Shown here in pieces: positions 1-8,162 of a DNA stretch of 64,000 nt. The DNA lies in assembly GCA_016296505.1 (NCBI GenBank), contig JAEDJD010000009.1:24718-88717 (forward strand), read 5' to 3'. Source of the DNA: Oscillospiraceae bacterium. Lineage in GTDB: Bacteria; Bacillota; Clostridia; Oscillospirales; Ruminococcaceae. Both the position numbers and the translations under genes were made by a program. Position 1 is the first letter of the stretch, and every line of letters begins with the position of its first letter. The notes beneath the pieces were generated by a model. That model was not told the DNA's origin. It did no database searches and worked only from the letters and a program-made list of their open reading frames with translations.

Positions 1-279
1 GATTTCCGGTTTTCAGGCGAGGATTTTGAAAATGTGACCGAACCTGTAACCACTGCGCCAGCTGCCGATATGCTGAAATGTAGAATCGCTTTGTATTATA
101 TGGAAGCGTCCGAGCTGGATGAGGTGATGATCCGTATTCAGAACGGTACCTGCATGGCAGTCGCCATCAGAACCAATCCGGAAAATGGAAACCGAATCGG
201 TACCTATCCTGTCTGCGATAGTATTATGGACGATATGCCGCTTGAAGAAGCATTGGAACAATCGACTGCCATTTATTGA
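1..279 (+). CDS. Hypothetical protein, 5'-truncated by window edge
   Basis: The reading frame is open from base 1 to a TGA at 277-279, giving 92 visible residues, so the start lies before the window. The visible part is acidic, ends in ...EQSTAIY, and has no signal peptide or membrane segment. It includes a Met-rich, mixed alpha/beta-looking stretch around residues 20-60. I do not recognise a family. An internal GTG at 34 could serve as a start but has no convincing ribosome site. Confidence 0.5.
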   Translation, partial: DFRFSGEDFENVTEPVTTAPAADMLKCRIALYYMEASELDEVMIRIQNGTCMAVAIRTNPENGNRIGTYPVCDSIMDDMPLEEALEQSTAIY

Positions 280-460
280 TAGAGAGAGTAAGATACAGCC
301 AGAAAATGGGGAATTGTACGGCGTGAGTGAATATGCTGCGCGGATGTGCAGCTGTAAATGGATTTTGTTGACGGAATGAACGGACGGATTTGTTATGCTT
401 TGCTATGGCGCTGCATGGCGGCTTGACCCGATTACAGATATTGCGGTATGTGAGCTGTGA

Positions 461-489
461 GGACAGAATCTGAACCGGAGATTCTGTCC
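461..489. repeat. Perfect 11-bp inverted repeat upstream of the sseB-like gene
   Basis: GGACAGAATCT (461-471) and AGATTCTGTCC (479-489) flank a 7-base loop. No T-run follows, so it is more likely a leader hairpin or operator than an efficient terminator. The rest of 280-570 holds no supported gene. Confidence 0.45.
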
Positions 490-570
490 GCATCATACTT
501 GCGGCGTCCGGCGCTGCATGAAATCCGGCATCAATTTCAGCATAGACTGAGAAAAAAGGAGGATCTGGCT

Positions 571-1296
571 ATGAATCTTGACGAATTACTGAAGGAAGCG
601 ATCACAAAACCGGAAAAACGTGCGCTGTTTTTGCAAATGCTCATCAAAAGCGATGTGTATGTCATTTGCAAAAAGCCTGTCAAGCAGGATGAGGTCAACG
701 GCGGCATTTCGATGGAACTCGTAACAACGCAGAATCCGGACGGCGACATTTTTATCCCGTTCTTTACAAGCTACCGTTCTTTGCAGCAGTTTGCAAAGCG
801 CTATGTGAACTGCTATCGCATGAACTGTCTGCGCCTGTTTGATTTGATTCAATCTGCGAACGCAGTGCTGAACCCCAATTCCTACGGCAAGGAGTTTTCC
901 TCTCAGGAGATCAAGAGCATCCTCATGGTTGCGCGAAACCTCAAAATTCCGGCAATTTCGATGAAAGACGATGAAATCATCGAATATCGCCGCAATCAAA
1001 AAGATCTTGATCACCTGATCCGTCCGCTGACGCGCTATCTGGCAAGGCAGGCGAATGTCGACGCCTGTTATCTTGTGGAAATGGTGCGCGGCTGCGAGCG
1101 TCCGCAAACGCTGTTTGTGTTTGATATGAACGGCAATACGCGCAAGCTGTTCTTCCCGCTTTCCAAATATATGCAGAATTATTCCAAAACCGGCGATTCG
1201 CTCGTGTTTATCAGTCTGGAAGAACCCGCTGCCAAAAAGGCGATTGTGGGTATTGATCCTTTCTATATCCGTAAGAAGCGCTTCTTTGAGCGCTGA
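571..1296 (+). CDS. SseB-family protein (two-domain)
   Basis: A 241-residue cytoplasmic protein resembling the SseB (enhanced serine sensitivity) family. It has an N-terminal SseB-type domain with the 'IFIPFFTSYRSLQQF' pattern near residues 60-75 and a second half ending in a basic 'YIRKKRFFER' tail. The biochemical role of the family is poorly defined. The start is the ATG at 571, preceded by AAAAGGAGG at 556-562. Upstream in-frame ATG/GTG codons lack a ribosome site. It sits 56 bases before ruvB on the same strand. A shorter SseB-like protein occurs in the polyamine operon (22497-22970). Family call moderate, function unknown. Confidence 0.65.
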   Translation: MNLDELLKEAITKPEKRALFLQMLIKSDVYVICKKPVKQDEVNGGISMELVTTQNPDGDIFIPFFTSYRSLQQFAKRYVNCYRMNCLRLFDLIQSANAVLNPNSYGKEFSSQEIKSILMVARNLKIPAISMKDDEIIEYRRNQKDLDHLIRPLTRYLARQANVDACYLVEMVRGCERPQTLFVFDMNGNTRKLFFPLSKYMQNYSKTGDSLVFISLEEPAAKKAIVGIDPFYIRKKRFFER

Positions 1297-1352
1297 GAAC
1301 CGAACCGGTATCGGCTTCGGCAGTTATCTTTGATCGGAGAAACATTGTAGTT

Positions 1353-2432
1353 ATGATACAAACCGGAAACCCTGTGTTTGAAGACGACGATTCCGGACGG
1401 CTTTCCAGTCCGGAAATCATTTCGCAGGACGGCGAGCTGGAGGTTACGCTTCGTCCGAAAACACTCAACGATTATATCGGGCAGGAGCAGGTGAAGCAGA
1501 ATCTTGCGGTCTATATCGAAGCGGCAAGGCGTCGCAATGAGCCGCTGGATCATGTCCTGCTCTATGGCCCGCCGGGACTCGGAAAAACAACGCTTTCTGG
1601 TATTATTGCACATGAATTGGGCGTGAACCTGCGGATTACATCCGGCCCTGCAATCGAAAAACCCGGCGATCTCGCTGCGTTGCTGACGAATCTCGGCAGA
1701 GGCGATGTGCTGTTTGTCGATGAAATTCATCGTCTTTCACGCGCTGTCGAGGAGATTCTCTATCCGGCGCTTGAAGACAGAGCGCTGGATATTATGATCG
1801 GAAAAGGTCCCTCTGCACGGTCGATTCGTGTGGATTTGCAGCCCTTTACTCTGGTCGGCGCTACCACAAGAGCCGGTCAGCTTTCTGCACCGCTGCGCGA
1901 TCGTTTCGGCATTGTACAGCGGTTGGAGCTTTATACGTCGGAACAGCTCTGCGATATTATTCGCAGAAGCGCGATGCTGCTTGATATTCCCTGTGAAACA
2001 GACGGTGCGCTGGAGCTCGCAAGACGTTCCCGCGGTACGCCGCGTATTGCAAATCGGCTGCTGCGCAGAGTCCGTGATTTTGCGGATGTGCTCGGTACGG
2101 GCGTGATTGATGTGGAGACCACGCGCGAAGCGCTGACGCGTCTTGAAATTGATTCGCTTGGACTGGATAAACTCGATCACCGGATGCTGGATATGATGAT
2201 TCGCGGCTACCACGGCGGACCGGTCGGTCTGGAAACGCTCGCTTCGGCAATCGGTGAGGAAGCGGTCACGCTGGAGGATGTCTGCGAGCCGTATCTGATG
2301 CAGCTCGGAATGCTTGCGCGAACACCGCGCGGCAGAGTGGCAACGCAGCTTGCCTATCAGCATCTCGGTTATCCGGTCGAGGCTGGTATTGCCGGTCAGC
2401 AGTATTCGCTGAGCGATATGCTCAACAGCTGA
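1353..2432 (+). CDS. ruvB: Holliday junction branch-migration helicase RuvB
   Basis: A 359-residue AAA+ motor of the RuvAB complex, which drives Holliday-junction branch migration in recombinational repair. Walker A GPPGLGKTT is at residues 72-80, Walker B DEIH at 123-126, sensor GATTR at 169-173 and the arginine-finger region RDRFG at 182-186. The C-terminal winged-helix domain is intact ('RTPRGRVAT'). Length is slightly above the usual ~340 because of an N-terminal extension. Neither ruvA nor ruvC is adjacent in this window. ruvA may be upstream, but the immediately preceding gene is an sseB-like gene, so the usual ruvAB pairing is not seen here. Confidence 0.97.
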   Translation: MIQTGNPVFEDDDSGRLSSPEIISQDGELEVTLRPKTLNDYIGQEQVKQNLAVYIEAARRRNEPLDHVLLYGPPGLGKTTLSGIIAHELGVNLRITSGPAIEKPGDLAALLTNLGRGDVLFVDEIHRLSRAVEEILYPALEDRALDIMIGKGPSARSIRVDLQPFTLVGATTRAGQLSAPLRDRFGIVQRLELYTSEQLCDIIRRSAMLLDIPCETDGALELARRSRGTPRIANRLLRRVRDFADVLGTGVIDVETTREALTRLEIDSLGLDKLDHRMLDMMIRGYHGGPVGLETLASAIGEEAVTLEDVCEPYLMQLGMLARTPRGRVATQLAYQHLGYPVEAGIAGQQYSLSDMLNS

Positions 2433-2458
2433 CAATTCAAACCTGACGGGAGAATCCT

Positions 2459-3007
2459 ATGAGCCTCTTGCCAAAACAGAATTTCAGATTTAATCGTGAG
2501 ATACCGCTGCCGGAAGGTCTGATTAACGGTCAGGCTCTGGGGGCGGTATCAGGTATGAAATTCGGACTTTCCAATATGGGCCGCAGCGGATGCGAGGTCA
2601 TTGCCATATACAATTCGCTGCTGCTGCACCGCCGTCCCGTGCCGTTTCTGGAAATCGCACGCTATATGGAGCGATTTCGGGTATTCTTCGGGTTCTGGGG
2701 TGCAAATTTTCTGTTTTTAGGGCATTGTCTGAAGCACTATGGGCTTCGGTCGAAGCGCGTCCGTGCGCCGCAAAAGGTCATGGACGCCTTAATGAACAGA
2801 AAAACAGTCGTTTATGTGTATTGGGTGAAAAAGCGGTTTCGCTCCTCGGTGCATACGGTCGTTCTGCAAATGAGCAGAGATGATCTCTGCGTTTACAATG
2901 CGTATAATCAGTGCGGCAATGTGCTGCATATCCAAGCTGAAAATTATCTTTGCAACCGAAAGATGATTTTCGGTTATATTATTGAACAGGAATCAGAAAA
3001 AATTTGA
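2459..3007 (+). CDS. Putative C39-like papain-fold cysteine peptidase
   Basis: 182 residues. The segment 'RSGCEVIAIYNSLLL' (Cys45) followed by 'VHTVVLQ' (His132) and 'VYNAYN' (Asn147) matches the Cys-His-Asn order of C39-like, papain-fold proteins found in Clostridia, which often sit in small gene neighbourhoods of unknown role. There is no signal peptide, so it probably acts in the cytoplasm or as a non-peptidase relative. It starts at ATG 2459 after GGGAG and lies 26 bases behind ruvB. The enzymatic role is inferred from motif order only. Confidence 0.5.
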   Translation: MSLLPKQNFRFNREIPLPEGLINGQALGAVSGMKFGLSNMGRSGCEVIAIYNSLLLHRRPVPFLEIARYMERFRVFFGFWGANFLFLGHCLKHYGLRSKRVRAPQKVMDALMNRKTVVYVYWVKKRFRSSVHTVVLQMSRDDLCVYNAYNQCGNVLHIQAENYLCNRKMIFGYIIEQESEKI

Positions 3008-3022
3008 GGAGCGTAGGGTCAG

Positions 3023-3376
3023 ATGATTACCTTCAATGAAACCTATGATGCGTATATGCTAGAGAAAGACGGGATTTTGTTCCGTTGGGAGGATAAGCCG
3101 GACGCAGAGGCGGAAGCTGCCGCTGTGCGCGCCGCCGCTGCGTATCACAAGAATATCCGTAAAATTGCCGGATTTCTCATTGACGATCTGATCCGCGATA
3201 TCTGGGGGATCAGCGATCCCGATCAGGTGATCGCAAGGCTCGGCAGACCGCAGATTGCACTCGGTCTGCGGCAGGTCGTTTACTGTGAGCATCTGTTCGA
3301 TCAGCTTCATGTCATCAGCTTTGAGTATCTGGACGATGAATTCCTGCAGCTTCAGGCAGTGGATCTCGACGGTTGA
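3023..3376 (+). CDS. Hypothetical protein, 117 residues
   Basis: A small acidic soluble protein with an Ala/Glu-rich helix (residues 28-45) followed by a mixed region ending 'LQLQAVDLDG'. It has no signal peptide or transmembrane segment. ATG 3023 lies 15 bases after the previous stop and the gene is 16 bases before the GyrI-like gene, so it is likely in the same transcript. I recognise no family. Confidence 0.6.
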   Translation: MITFNETYDAYMLEKDGILFRWEDKPDAEAEAAAVRAAAAYHKNIRKIAGFLIDDLIRDIWGISDPDQVIARLGRPQIALGLRQVVYCEHLFDQLHVISFEYLDDEFLQLQAVDLDG

Positions 3377-3392
3377 CTGCAAGGGGAATCGT

Positions 3393-4037
3393 ATGGCGTT
3401 TGATTATAAAAAAGAATACAAAGAGTATTATTCTCCGCCGCGAAAGCCGGAATTGATTGTCATTCCAGAGATGCGGTTTCTGGCAGTACGCGGTACCGGT
3501 AATCCGAATGCTCCGGATGGCGCTTATCAGCAGGCGATTGCACAGCTCTATGCAACCGCGTATACGCTGCGGATGAGCCAGAAAGCAGGCAAAAACATCG
3601 AGGGCTTCTTTGAATACGTCGTGCCGCCGCTGGAAGGGCTGTGGCAGCAGAACGGTATGCAGGGGACAATGCTCGACTATAGCCGCAAGGATGATTTGAA
3701 ATGGGTTTCGATGATTCGTCTGCCGGATTTTATCTCCGAAGCGGATGTGCAGTGGGCAATCGCAGAAGCCGGACGCAAAAAGAAAATCTTCTGCGAGGAG
3801 GTCGAATTCTTTACCTATGACGAGGGGCTTTGCGTACAGGCTTTGCATATCGGAAGCTATGACAGCGAGCCGGATACTGTCGCTCGGATGCTGGAATACC
3901 TGACAGAGCAGGAATGTGAAGCGGATCACGCCCATCGCAGACTGCATCATGAGATTTATTTGAGCGATCCGCGTCGGACTGCGCCGGAAAAATGCAAAAC
4001 AGTCATCCGGATTCCGGCAAAGCGAATCGGATTGTAG
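3393..4037 (+). CDS. GyrI-like small-molecule-binding domain protein
   Basis: 214 residues with the start of GyrI-like (AraC effector-binding) proteins: 'EMRFLAVRGTGNPN', then 'GFFEYVVPPLEGLW', and a C-terminal 'HEIYLSDPRRTAPEK' that is typical of the group. There is no helix-turn-helix domain, so it is a stand-alone ligand-binding domain. Some stand-alone GyrI-like proteins are reported to hydrolyse small electrophiles or bind drugs; which applies here cannot be told. ATG 3393 follows AAGGGG. A longer frame upstream overlaps the preceding gene and was not used. Confidence 0.75.
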   Translation: MAFDYKKEYKEYYSPPRKPELIVIPEMRFLAVRGTGNPNAPDGAYQQAIAQLYATAYTLRMSQKAGKNIEGFFEYVVPPLEGLWQQNGMQGTMLDYSRKDDLKWVSMIRLPDFISEADVQWAIAEAGRKKKIFCEEVEFFTYDEGLCVQALHIGSYDSEPDTVARMLEYLTEQECEADHAHRRLHHEIYLSDPRRTAPEKCKTVIRIPAKRIGL

Positions 4038-4062
4038 GAACATATCTGAAAAGAGGGAACAA

Positions 4063-4356
4063 ATGTCACAATCAAAAGAAGAAATGGAACGTGCATATTA
4101 TAACAAAAAGCTGCTTAAAGAGAGTGTGCATGAAGAACTGAAAAATCAGTTGACATGGAAAAGCTTCTTTACTGATTTTATTCAGTTTTTTCTCGGTATA
4201 TTCATCGGGAGACTTCTGATTGATCTGATCGGGACGGAAACGCGTTTTCCAAACAAAACCAGCAGATTTATCATAGATGTACTGATTCTCGCAGCGATCA
4301 TTCTTATAGTAAAAGTTGTGTGCTACGGCGTCGGAAAGCTGCTGCGCCGCAGTTGA
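4063..4356 (+). CDS. Small membrane protein with two predicted helices
   Basis: 97 residues: a charged N-terminal helix (residues 1-30), a hydrophobic segment 'FIQFFLGIFIGRLLIDLI' around 39-56, and a second one 'FIIDVLILAAIILIVKVV' around 69-86, ending in basic residues. Family not recognised. The start is ATG 4063 behind AGAGGG. It lies between a GyrI-like gene and the degenerate phosphohexomutase, with 80 bases to the latter. Confidence 0.65.
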   Translation: MSQSKEEMERAYYNKKLLKESVHEELKNQLTWKSFFTDFIQFFLGIFIGRLLIDLIGTETRFPNKTSRFIIDVLILAAIILIVKVVCYGVGKLLRRS

Positions 4357-4436
4357 TAGATCAAAATGAATCCCAACCTTTGGCGGAGCCGTATTTAAAA
4401 TTATCGCGCAGCGATACATCAGAGAGGTGAGAGATT

Positions 4437-5828
4437 ATGGGCAGATTTCTGCGGCAGGAGGGTCTGCGCGGCGTTGCAATTACAGAGATTACCTGTGAGC
4501 TGATGCTGCGGCTTGGCAGAGCGGCGGCGCAGGCAATCGGCAGAACCAGCAATCATCCGCCGGTGTTTTATATTTCGCATGATCCGCGGCGCGCGGCTGA
4601 GGCGCTGGAAGCCGCGCTCTGTGCCGGAATCTGTGCCGGCGGCGGCATCGCCCAGACACTCGGCGTTCTGCCCTCGTCGGGGCTTTCGCTGATGCTTTCG
4701 GCAGAGGACGCTGAGGCGGGTATCGCGCTTTCCGGCGGCAATCTGCCCTATGAGTCCATTTGTGTGCGGCTTTTTTCCAAGAACGGTCTGCCGATGTCCT
4801 CGGAGCAGCTTGACGCGATCTCTGCGCTGATGCCCTCAAATGCTGCAATGCCGCTGAAATCACATCAGAATTGCGGCATGATTTGCAGACAGGATGACGC
4901 GGCGCGCCGGTATCTTCGATTGCTTGCGGCACGGCTGAGTACGCCTGCCGATTTCAAGACGGATAAGCCGCTGAAAATTGCCCTCGATTGTGCAAATGGC
5001 GCGGTCAGTGATCTTGCAGCGCCGCTGTTCCGGCATCTTGGCGCGGATGTTCTGCTGCTGAACGATCATCCGGATGGTATGAATATTAACCGTGACTGCG
5101 GCGTGAAGGAAATGTCGTCGCTGATTCAGTTTGTCAAGGATTATAATTGCAGCGCAGGTTTTGCGTTCGACGGCAATGGCGGCAGATGTCTTGCGGTCGA
5201 TGAAAGCGGCGAGCTGCTCGACGGCGACCGGATGCTTGCTATTCTCTGCGAGGAGCAGCTTGCACTGCAAAAGGACGCGCCTGCCGGCAGACCCAATGTG
5301 ATGCAGCGCGGCGTCGCTGCTACGGTGATGTCCAATCTCGGATTCCTGCGCTATGCAAAATCGCGTGGAATTCCAGTGCAGAGTACGCAGCCTGCACCGC
5401 AGTTCGTTCTGGATAAGATGCGGAATCTCGGTCTGGCACTTGGCGGCGACGGTTCGGGTTATCTGTATTTTGCGGATGTGCCCGCGCCGGATGGTCTGAT
5501 GACCGCAGCGCGATTGTTACAGGCGATGCAGCGGACTGGTAAGCCGCTTGGAACGCTCTCAAATGTTATGGAATATGATCCGCAGGTCGCGTTCTCCGTT
5601 CGGATTCCGCAGTATTGGCGTGAAATCTGGAAGAATGATCCGGAAATTACAGGGTTTATTTCTGCTTGCGAAGCGGAACTCGGTTCGGATGGCAGAATTC
5701 TTGTTCGTGAACGGCGCGATGACGCTTCGATTCGGATTATGCTTGAGGGCAGGGATTTCGGCCGTATTAACAAATACGCATTTGCGATCGAGGAAGCGAT
5801 CAGAGTGCGCACCAAAAAGGAGCAATGA
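4437..5828 (+). CDS. GlmM/phosphohexomutase-family protein with degenerate active site (probable pseudoenzyme)
   Basis: 463 residues, the usual length and order of the alpha-D-phosphohexomutase family (GlmM, ManB, Pgm). The fold landmarks remain, for example 'RCLAVDESGELLDGDR' at 250-265. All four catalytic loops are altered. The phosphoserine loop, normally SASHNP, reads LSGGNLPYE at 98-106, putting Gly101 where the catalytic serine should be. The metal loop DGDADR reads DGNGGR (245-250), losing two of three Asp ligands. The sugar loop reads LGGDGSGYLYF (335-345) instead of GEQSGH. The phosphate loop reads RERRDDASIR (424-433) instead of RPSGTEP.IR. The frame is intact, with no stop or frameshift, and starts at ATG 4437 behind AGAGAGGTGA. 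It is likely non-catalytic and may be a binding or regulatory protein. It overlaps nothing and is followed 1 base later by a deaminase-like gene. Confidence 0.8.
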   Translation: MGRFLRQEGLRGVAITEITCELMLRLGRAAAQAIGRTSNHPPVFYISHDPRRAAEALEAALCAGICAGGGIAQTLGVLPSSGLSLMLSAEDAEAGIALSGGNLPYESICVRLFSKNGLPMSSEQLDAISALMPSNAAMPLKSHQNCGMICRQDDAARRYLRLLAARLSTPADFKTDKPLKIALDCANGAVSDLAAPLFRHLGADVLLLNDHPDGMNINRDCGVKEMSSLIQFVKDYNCSAGFAFDGNGGRCLAVDESGELLDGDRMLAILCEEQLALQKDAPAGRPNVMQRGVAATVMSNLGFLRYAKSRGIPVQSTQPAPQFVLDKMRNLGLALGGDGSGYLYFADVPAPDGLMTAARLLQAMQRTGKPLGTLSNVMEYDPQVAFSVRIPQYWREIWKNDPEITGFISACEAELGSDGRILVRERRDDASIRIMLEGRDFGRINKYAFAIEEAIRVRTKKEQ

Positions 5829-5829
5829 T

Positions 5830-6252
5830 ATGGAAACGGTCTGGCAGGAAATGTACGACGCAGCAAAAGCTGTTCTGAATGCGCGCAGAATATCAGATTA
5901 TATGACCTGCGGCGAGATTTCGGCGGCTGTGCGTTCCAGATCCGGAAACATTTATACCGGAATCTGTGTGGATACCTGTTCTACGCTGGGTATTTGTGCG
6001 GAGCGAAGCGCAATTTTTGCGATGCTGACAGCAGGGGAGCAGGAGATCGACAAGGTGCTTGCGATTCTTCCCGACGGCAGCAGCGGCGCGCCATGCGGTG
6101 TTTGCCGTGAACTGATGGTGCAGCTCATGCCGCATACTTATCACGATATTGAAATCATGATGGATATGAAGACCGGCAGGACGATTACGCTTGGAGAAAT
6201 CACGCCGGAATGGTGGATCGGCAGTGACGACAGCCATCCTGATTCGCATTAA
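5830..6252 (+). CDS. Cytidine/blasticidin-deaminase-like zinc protein
   Basis: 140 residues with the two zinc motifs of the cytidine deaminase superfamily: C56-A-E58 (catalytic Glu) and P88-C89-G-V-C92. The usual N-terminal substrate signature YSxFxVGAA is replaced by 'YMTCGEISAAVRSRSG', so the substrate may not be cytidine. The protein ends in a non-conserved 'WWIGSDDSHPDSH' tail. ATG 5830 is one base after the stop of the degenerate phosphohexomutase, indicating co-translation. A second, more canonical cytidine deaminase is at 49643-50230. Confidence 0.75.
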   Translation: METVWQEMYDAAKAVLNARRISDYMTCGEISAAVRSRSGNIYTGICVDTCSTLGICAERSAIFAMLTAGEQEIDKVLAILPDGSSGAPCGVCRELMVQLMPHTYHDIEIMMDMKTGRTITLGEITPEWWIGSDDSHPDSH

Positions 6253-6371
6253 TCAAAGTCTTTGATTGGGTTTATGCTGGCAATGATCCGATCAGAGATA
6301 TTCTGAAATGTCATCCGCTTATGCCGGCGGAGAAAAACGGCATCCAATCCTGAACCTTTGGAGATTCATCT

Positions 6372-7238
6372 ATGAGAATTGCAAAAAACTGGGCGGATTA
6401 TCGCCTGATTGATACAAAATCCGGAGAGCGTCTGGAGCGCTGGGGCAATATTACGCTGATTCGTCCCGATCCGCAGGTCATCTGGCAGACAAAGCCGCTG
6501 ACCGATCTCTGGAATCACGCGGACGGTCACTATCATCGTTCCAAATCGGGCGGCGGACAGTGGGAATATCGCAGAAAACCGCCGGAGAGCTGGAAAATTC
6601 GATATCATGAGCTGCAATTCATCGTGCGCCCGACCGGTTTTAAACATACTGGATTATTCCCTGAGCAGGCAGTCAACTGGGACTGGATGCAGGAGACAAT
6701 CCGTAACGCCGGCAGACCGGTTCGCGTGCTGAATCTGTTTGCGTATACGGGCGGTGCAACGCTTGCTTGCGCGGCGGCTGGCGCAGAGGTTTGTCATGTG
6801 GACGCGGCAAAGGGTATGGTGCAGTGGGCGCGTGAGAATGCCGCTGCGTCGGGACTTTCGGATCAGCCGATCCGCTGGATTGTGGATGATTGCGAGAAGT
6901 TTATCCGCAGAGAGGCGCGCCGCGGCAAGACCTATGACGCAATTATCATGGATCCGCCAAGCTATGGGCGCGGTCCGTCCGGCGAAATCTGGAAGCTCGA
7001 AAACAGTATCTATCCGCTGGTGGAAGCCTGTCTCGATGTGCTGTCGGATCAGCCGCTGTTCTTTTTGCTCAATAGCTATACCACAGGGCTTTCGCCTTCC
7101 GTTATGGGTTATTTGCTGCACTCGCTGATCGTTCCGAAATTCGGCGGCTCGGTGCAGGCGGATGAGATCGGTCTGCCGGTGGAGCTTGCAAAGGCGGCAT
7201 TGCCCTGCGGTGCCACGGCTATTTGGGTCGGCAAATAA
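6372..7238 (+). CDS. Class I SAM-dependent methyltransferase (RlmI/RlmK-like domain)
   Basis: 288 residues. SAM motif I is 'LNLFAYTGG' (120-128), and the DPPSYGRG motif (194-201) is the type used by rRNA m5C/m7G methyltransferases of the RlmI/RlmL(K) group. The N-terminal PUA domain of full-length RlmI is absent; instead there is a ~100-residue beta-rich N-terminus. A target in 23S rRNA is a family-based guess. The 119 bases before it (6253-6371) hold nothing recognisable. Start ATG 6372 is preceded by TTGGAG. Confidence 0.8.
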   Translation: MRIAKNWADYRLIDTKSGERLERWGNITLIRPDPQVIWQTKPLTDLWNHADGHYHRSKSGGGQWEYRRKPPESWKIRYHELQFIVRPTGFKHTGLFPEQAVNWDWMQETIRNAGRPVRVLNLFAYTGGATLACAAAGAEVCHVDAAKGMVQWARENAAASGLSDQPIRWIVDDCEKFIRREARRGKTYDAIIMDPPSYGRGPSGEIWKLENSIYPLVEACLDVLSDQPLFFLLNSYTTGLSPSVMGYLLHSLIVPKFGGSVQADEIGLPVELAKAALPCGATAIWVGK

Positions 7239-7251
7239 GGGTAGCTCTGCA

Positions 7252-7605
7252 ATGTTCGGATTGAGCATATGGGAAAAACTTGAAAAAAAGCTGCGGCGTC
7301 ACCCTGAATATACAGAAGGGACAATCATCGCTATTCGGTATGTAAGCAAAGCGGAATTTGCTGAACGATTGATCGCGCATTACGGCGGAGTGGAAAATGT
7401 TCCGGCTGCAGTCCGGTTTCATCTGGAGCAGCAGGATGAATGTGTCGTTGACATTGCATATACAACAGCATCCGGATTGCAGAAAGAGCTTCATTGCGGT
7501 GGAAATATTGCAGAAAAGCTCAGGGAGCTTGCTGTCGGGGACAAGGTGCAGATTGCGTATGCCGAAATCGACGGCGTGGTGCATGGAAAGGTTATACAGA
7601 AATGA
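7252..7605 (+). CDS. Hypothetical protein, 117 residues
   Basis: A small soluble protein with a charged N-terminal helix ('WEKLEKKLRRHPEY') and a beta-rich C-terminus ending 'GVVHGKVIQK'. The 'GTIIAIRY...VGDKVQIAYAEIDGVVHG' pattern suggests an OB-like barrel, which is inference only. It starts at ATG 7252, and its TGA overlaps the ATG of the next gene (ATGA at 7602-7605), so the two are translationally coupled. Confidence 0.6.
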   Translation: MFGLSIWEKLEKKLRRHPEYTEGTIIAIRYVSKAEFAERLIAHYGGVENVPAAVRFHLEQQDECVVDIAYTTASGLQKELHCGGNIAEKLRELAVGDKVQIAYAEIDGVVHGKVIQK

Positions 7606-8078
7606 ACATTCGACGCTGTACCGAATCCGACGCGGAGGCGGCGCAGGTCGTGGCGGTCACGACTGAGATCAGCAACAGCCGCGATTATTCGCCGGAATAT
7701 ATCGCGCACCTCAAGCAGACGCATAACGCCGAAGTGCTGATACAGCGCGCAAAAGAGGGACATATGTATGTGATCTGTGACGGGGAGAACATCGTTGGCA
7801 CAGGCACGATTGCGCCCTTCTGGGGCAGCGAGACCGAGAGCATCCTGCTGACAAATTTCGTCCTGCCGGACTATCAGGGCAGAGGACTCGGGCGTCTGCT
7901 GATTGAAACGCTGGAACAGGACGAATATGCAAGGCGCGCAAGCCGTATTGAGATTCCGGCATCGCTGACCGCGGTAAATTTCTACCGGCATCTCGGCTAT
8001 GACTATAAAAACGGCGTCACCGAACCCGAGGACGGCTTGATGTACAGACTGGAAAAGTTCCGGTACGCTCCAATTTGA
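7602..8078 (+). CDS. GNAT-family N-acetyltransferase
   Basis: 158 residues with the GNAT fold. The acetyl-CoA pyrophosphate loop is Q92-G-R-G-L-G-R (motif A: (Q/R)xxGx(G/A)), followed by 'IEIPASLTAVNFYRHLGY', the motif B region. The substrate cannot be predicted. Start ATG 7602 overlaps the stop of the upstream gene by four bases. Confidence 0.85.
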   Translation: MNIRRCTESDAEAAQVVAVTTEISNSRDYSPEYIAHLKQTHNAEVLIQRAKEGHMYVICDGENIVGTGTIAPFWGSETESILLTNFVLPDYQGRGLGRLLIETLEQDEYARRASRIEIPASLTAVNFYRHLGYDYKNGVTEPEDGLMYRLEKFRYAPI

Positions 8079-8162
8079 TATGAGACGCCGCGGTGAAAAT
8101 GTATATGACTGTGAATATTTGGAAATCAGTTCTCCAGAGTAAACAGGAGGTCTGCACTGTCA

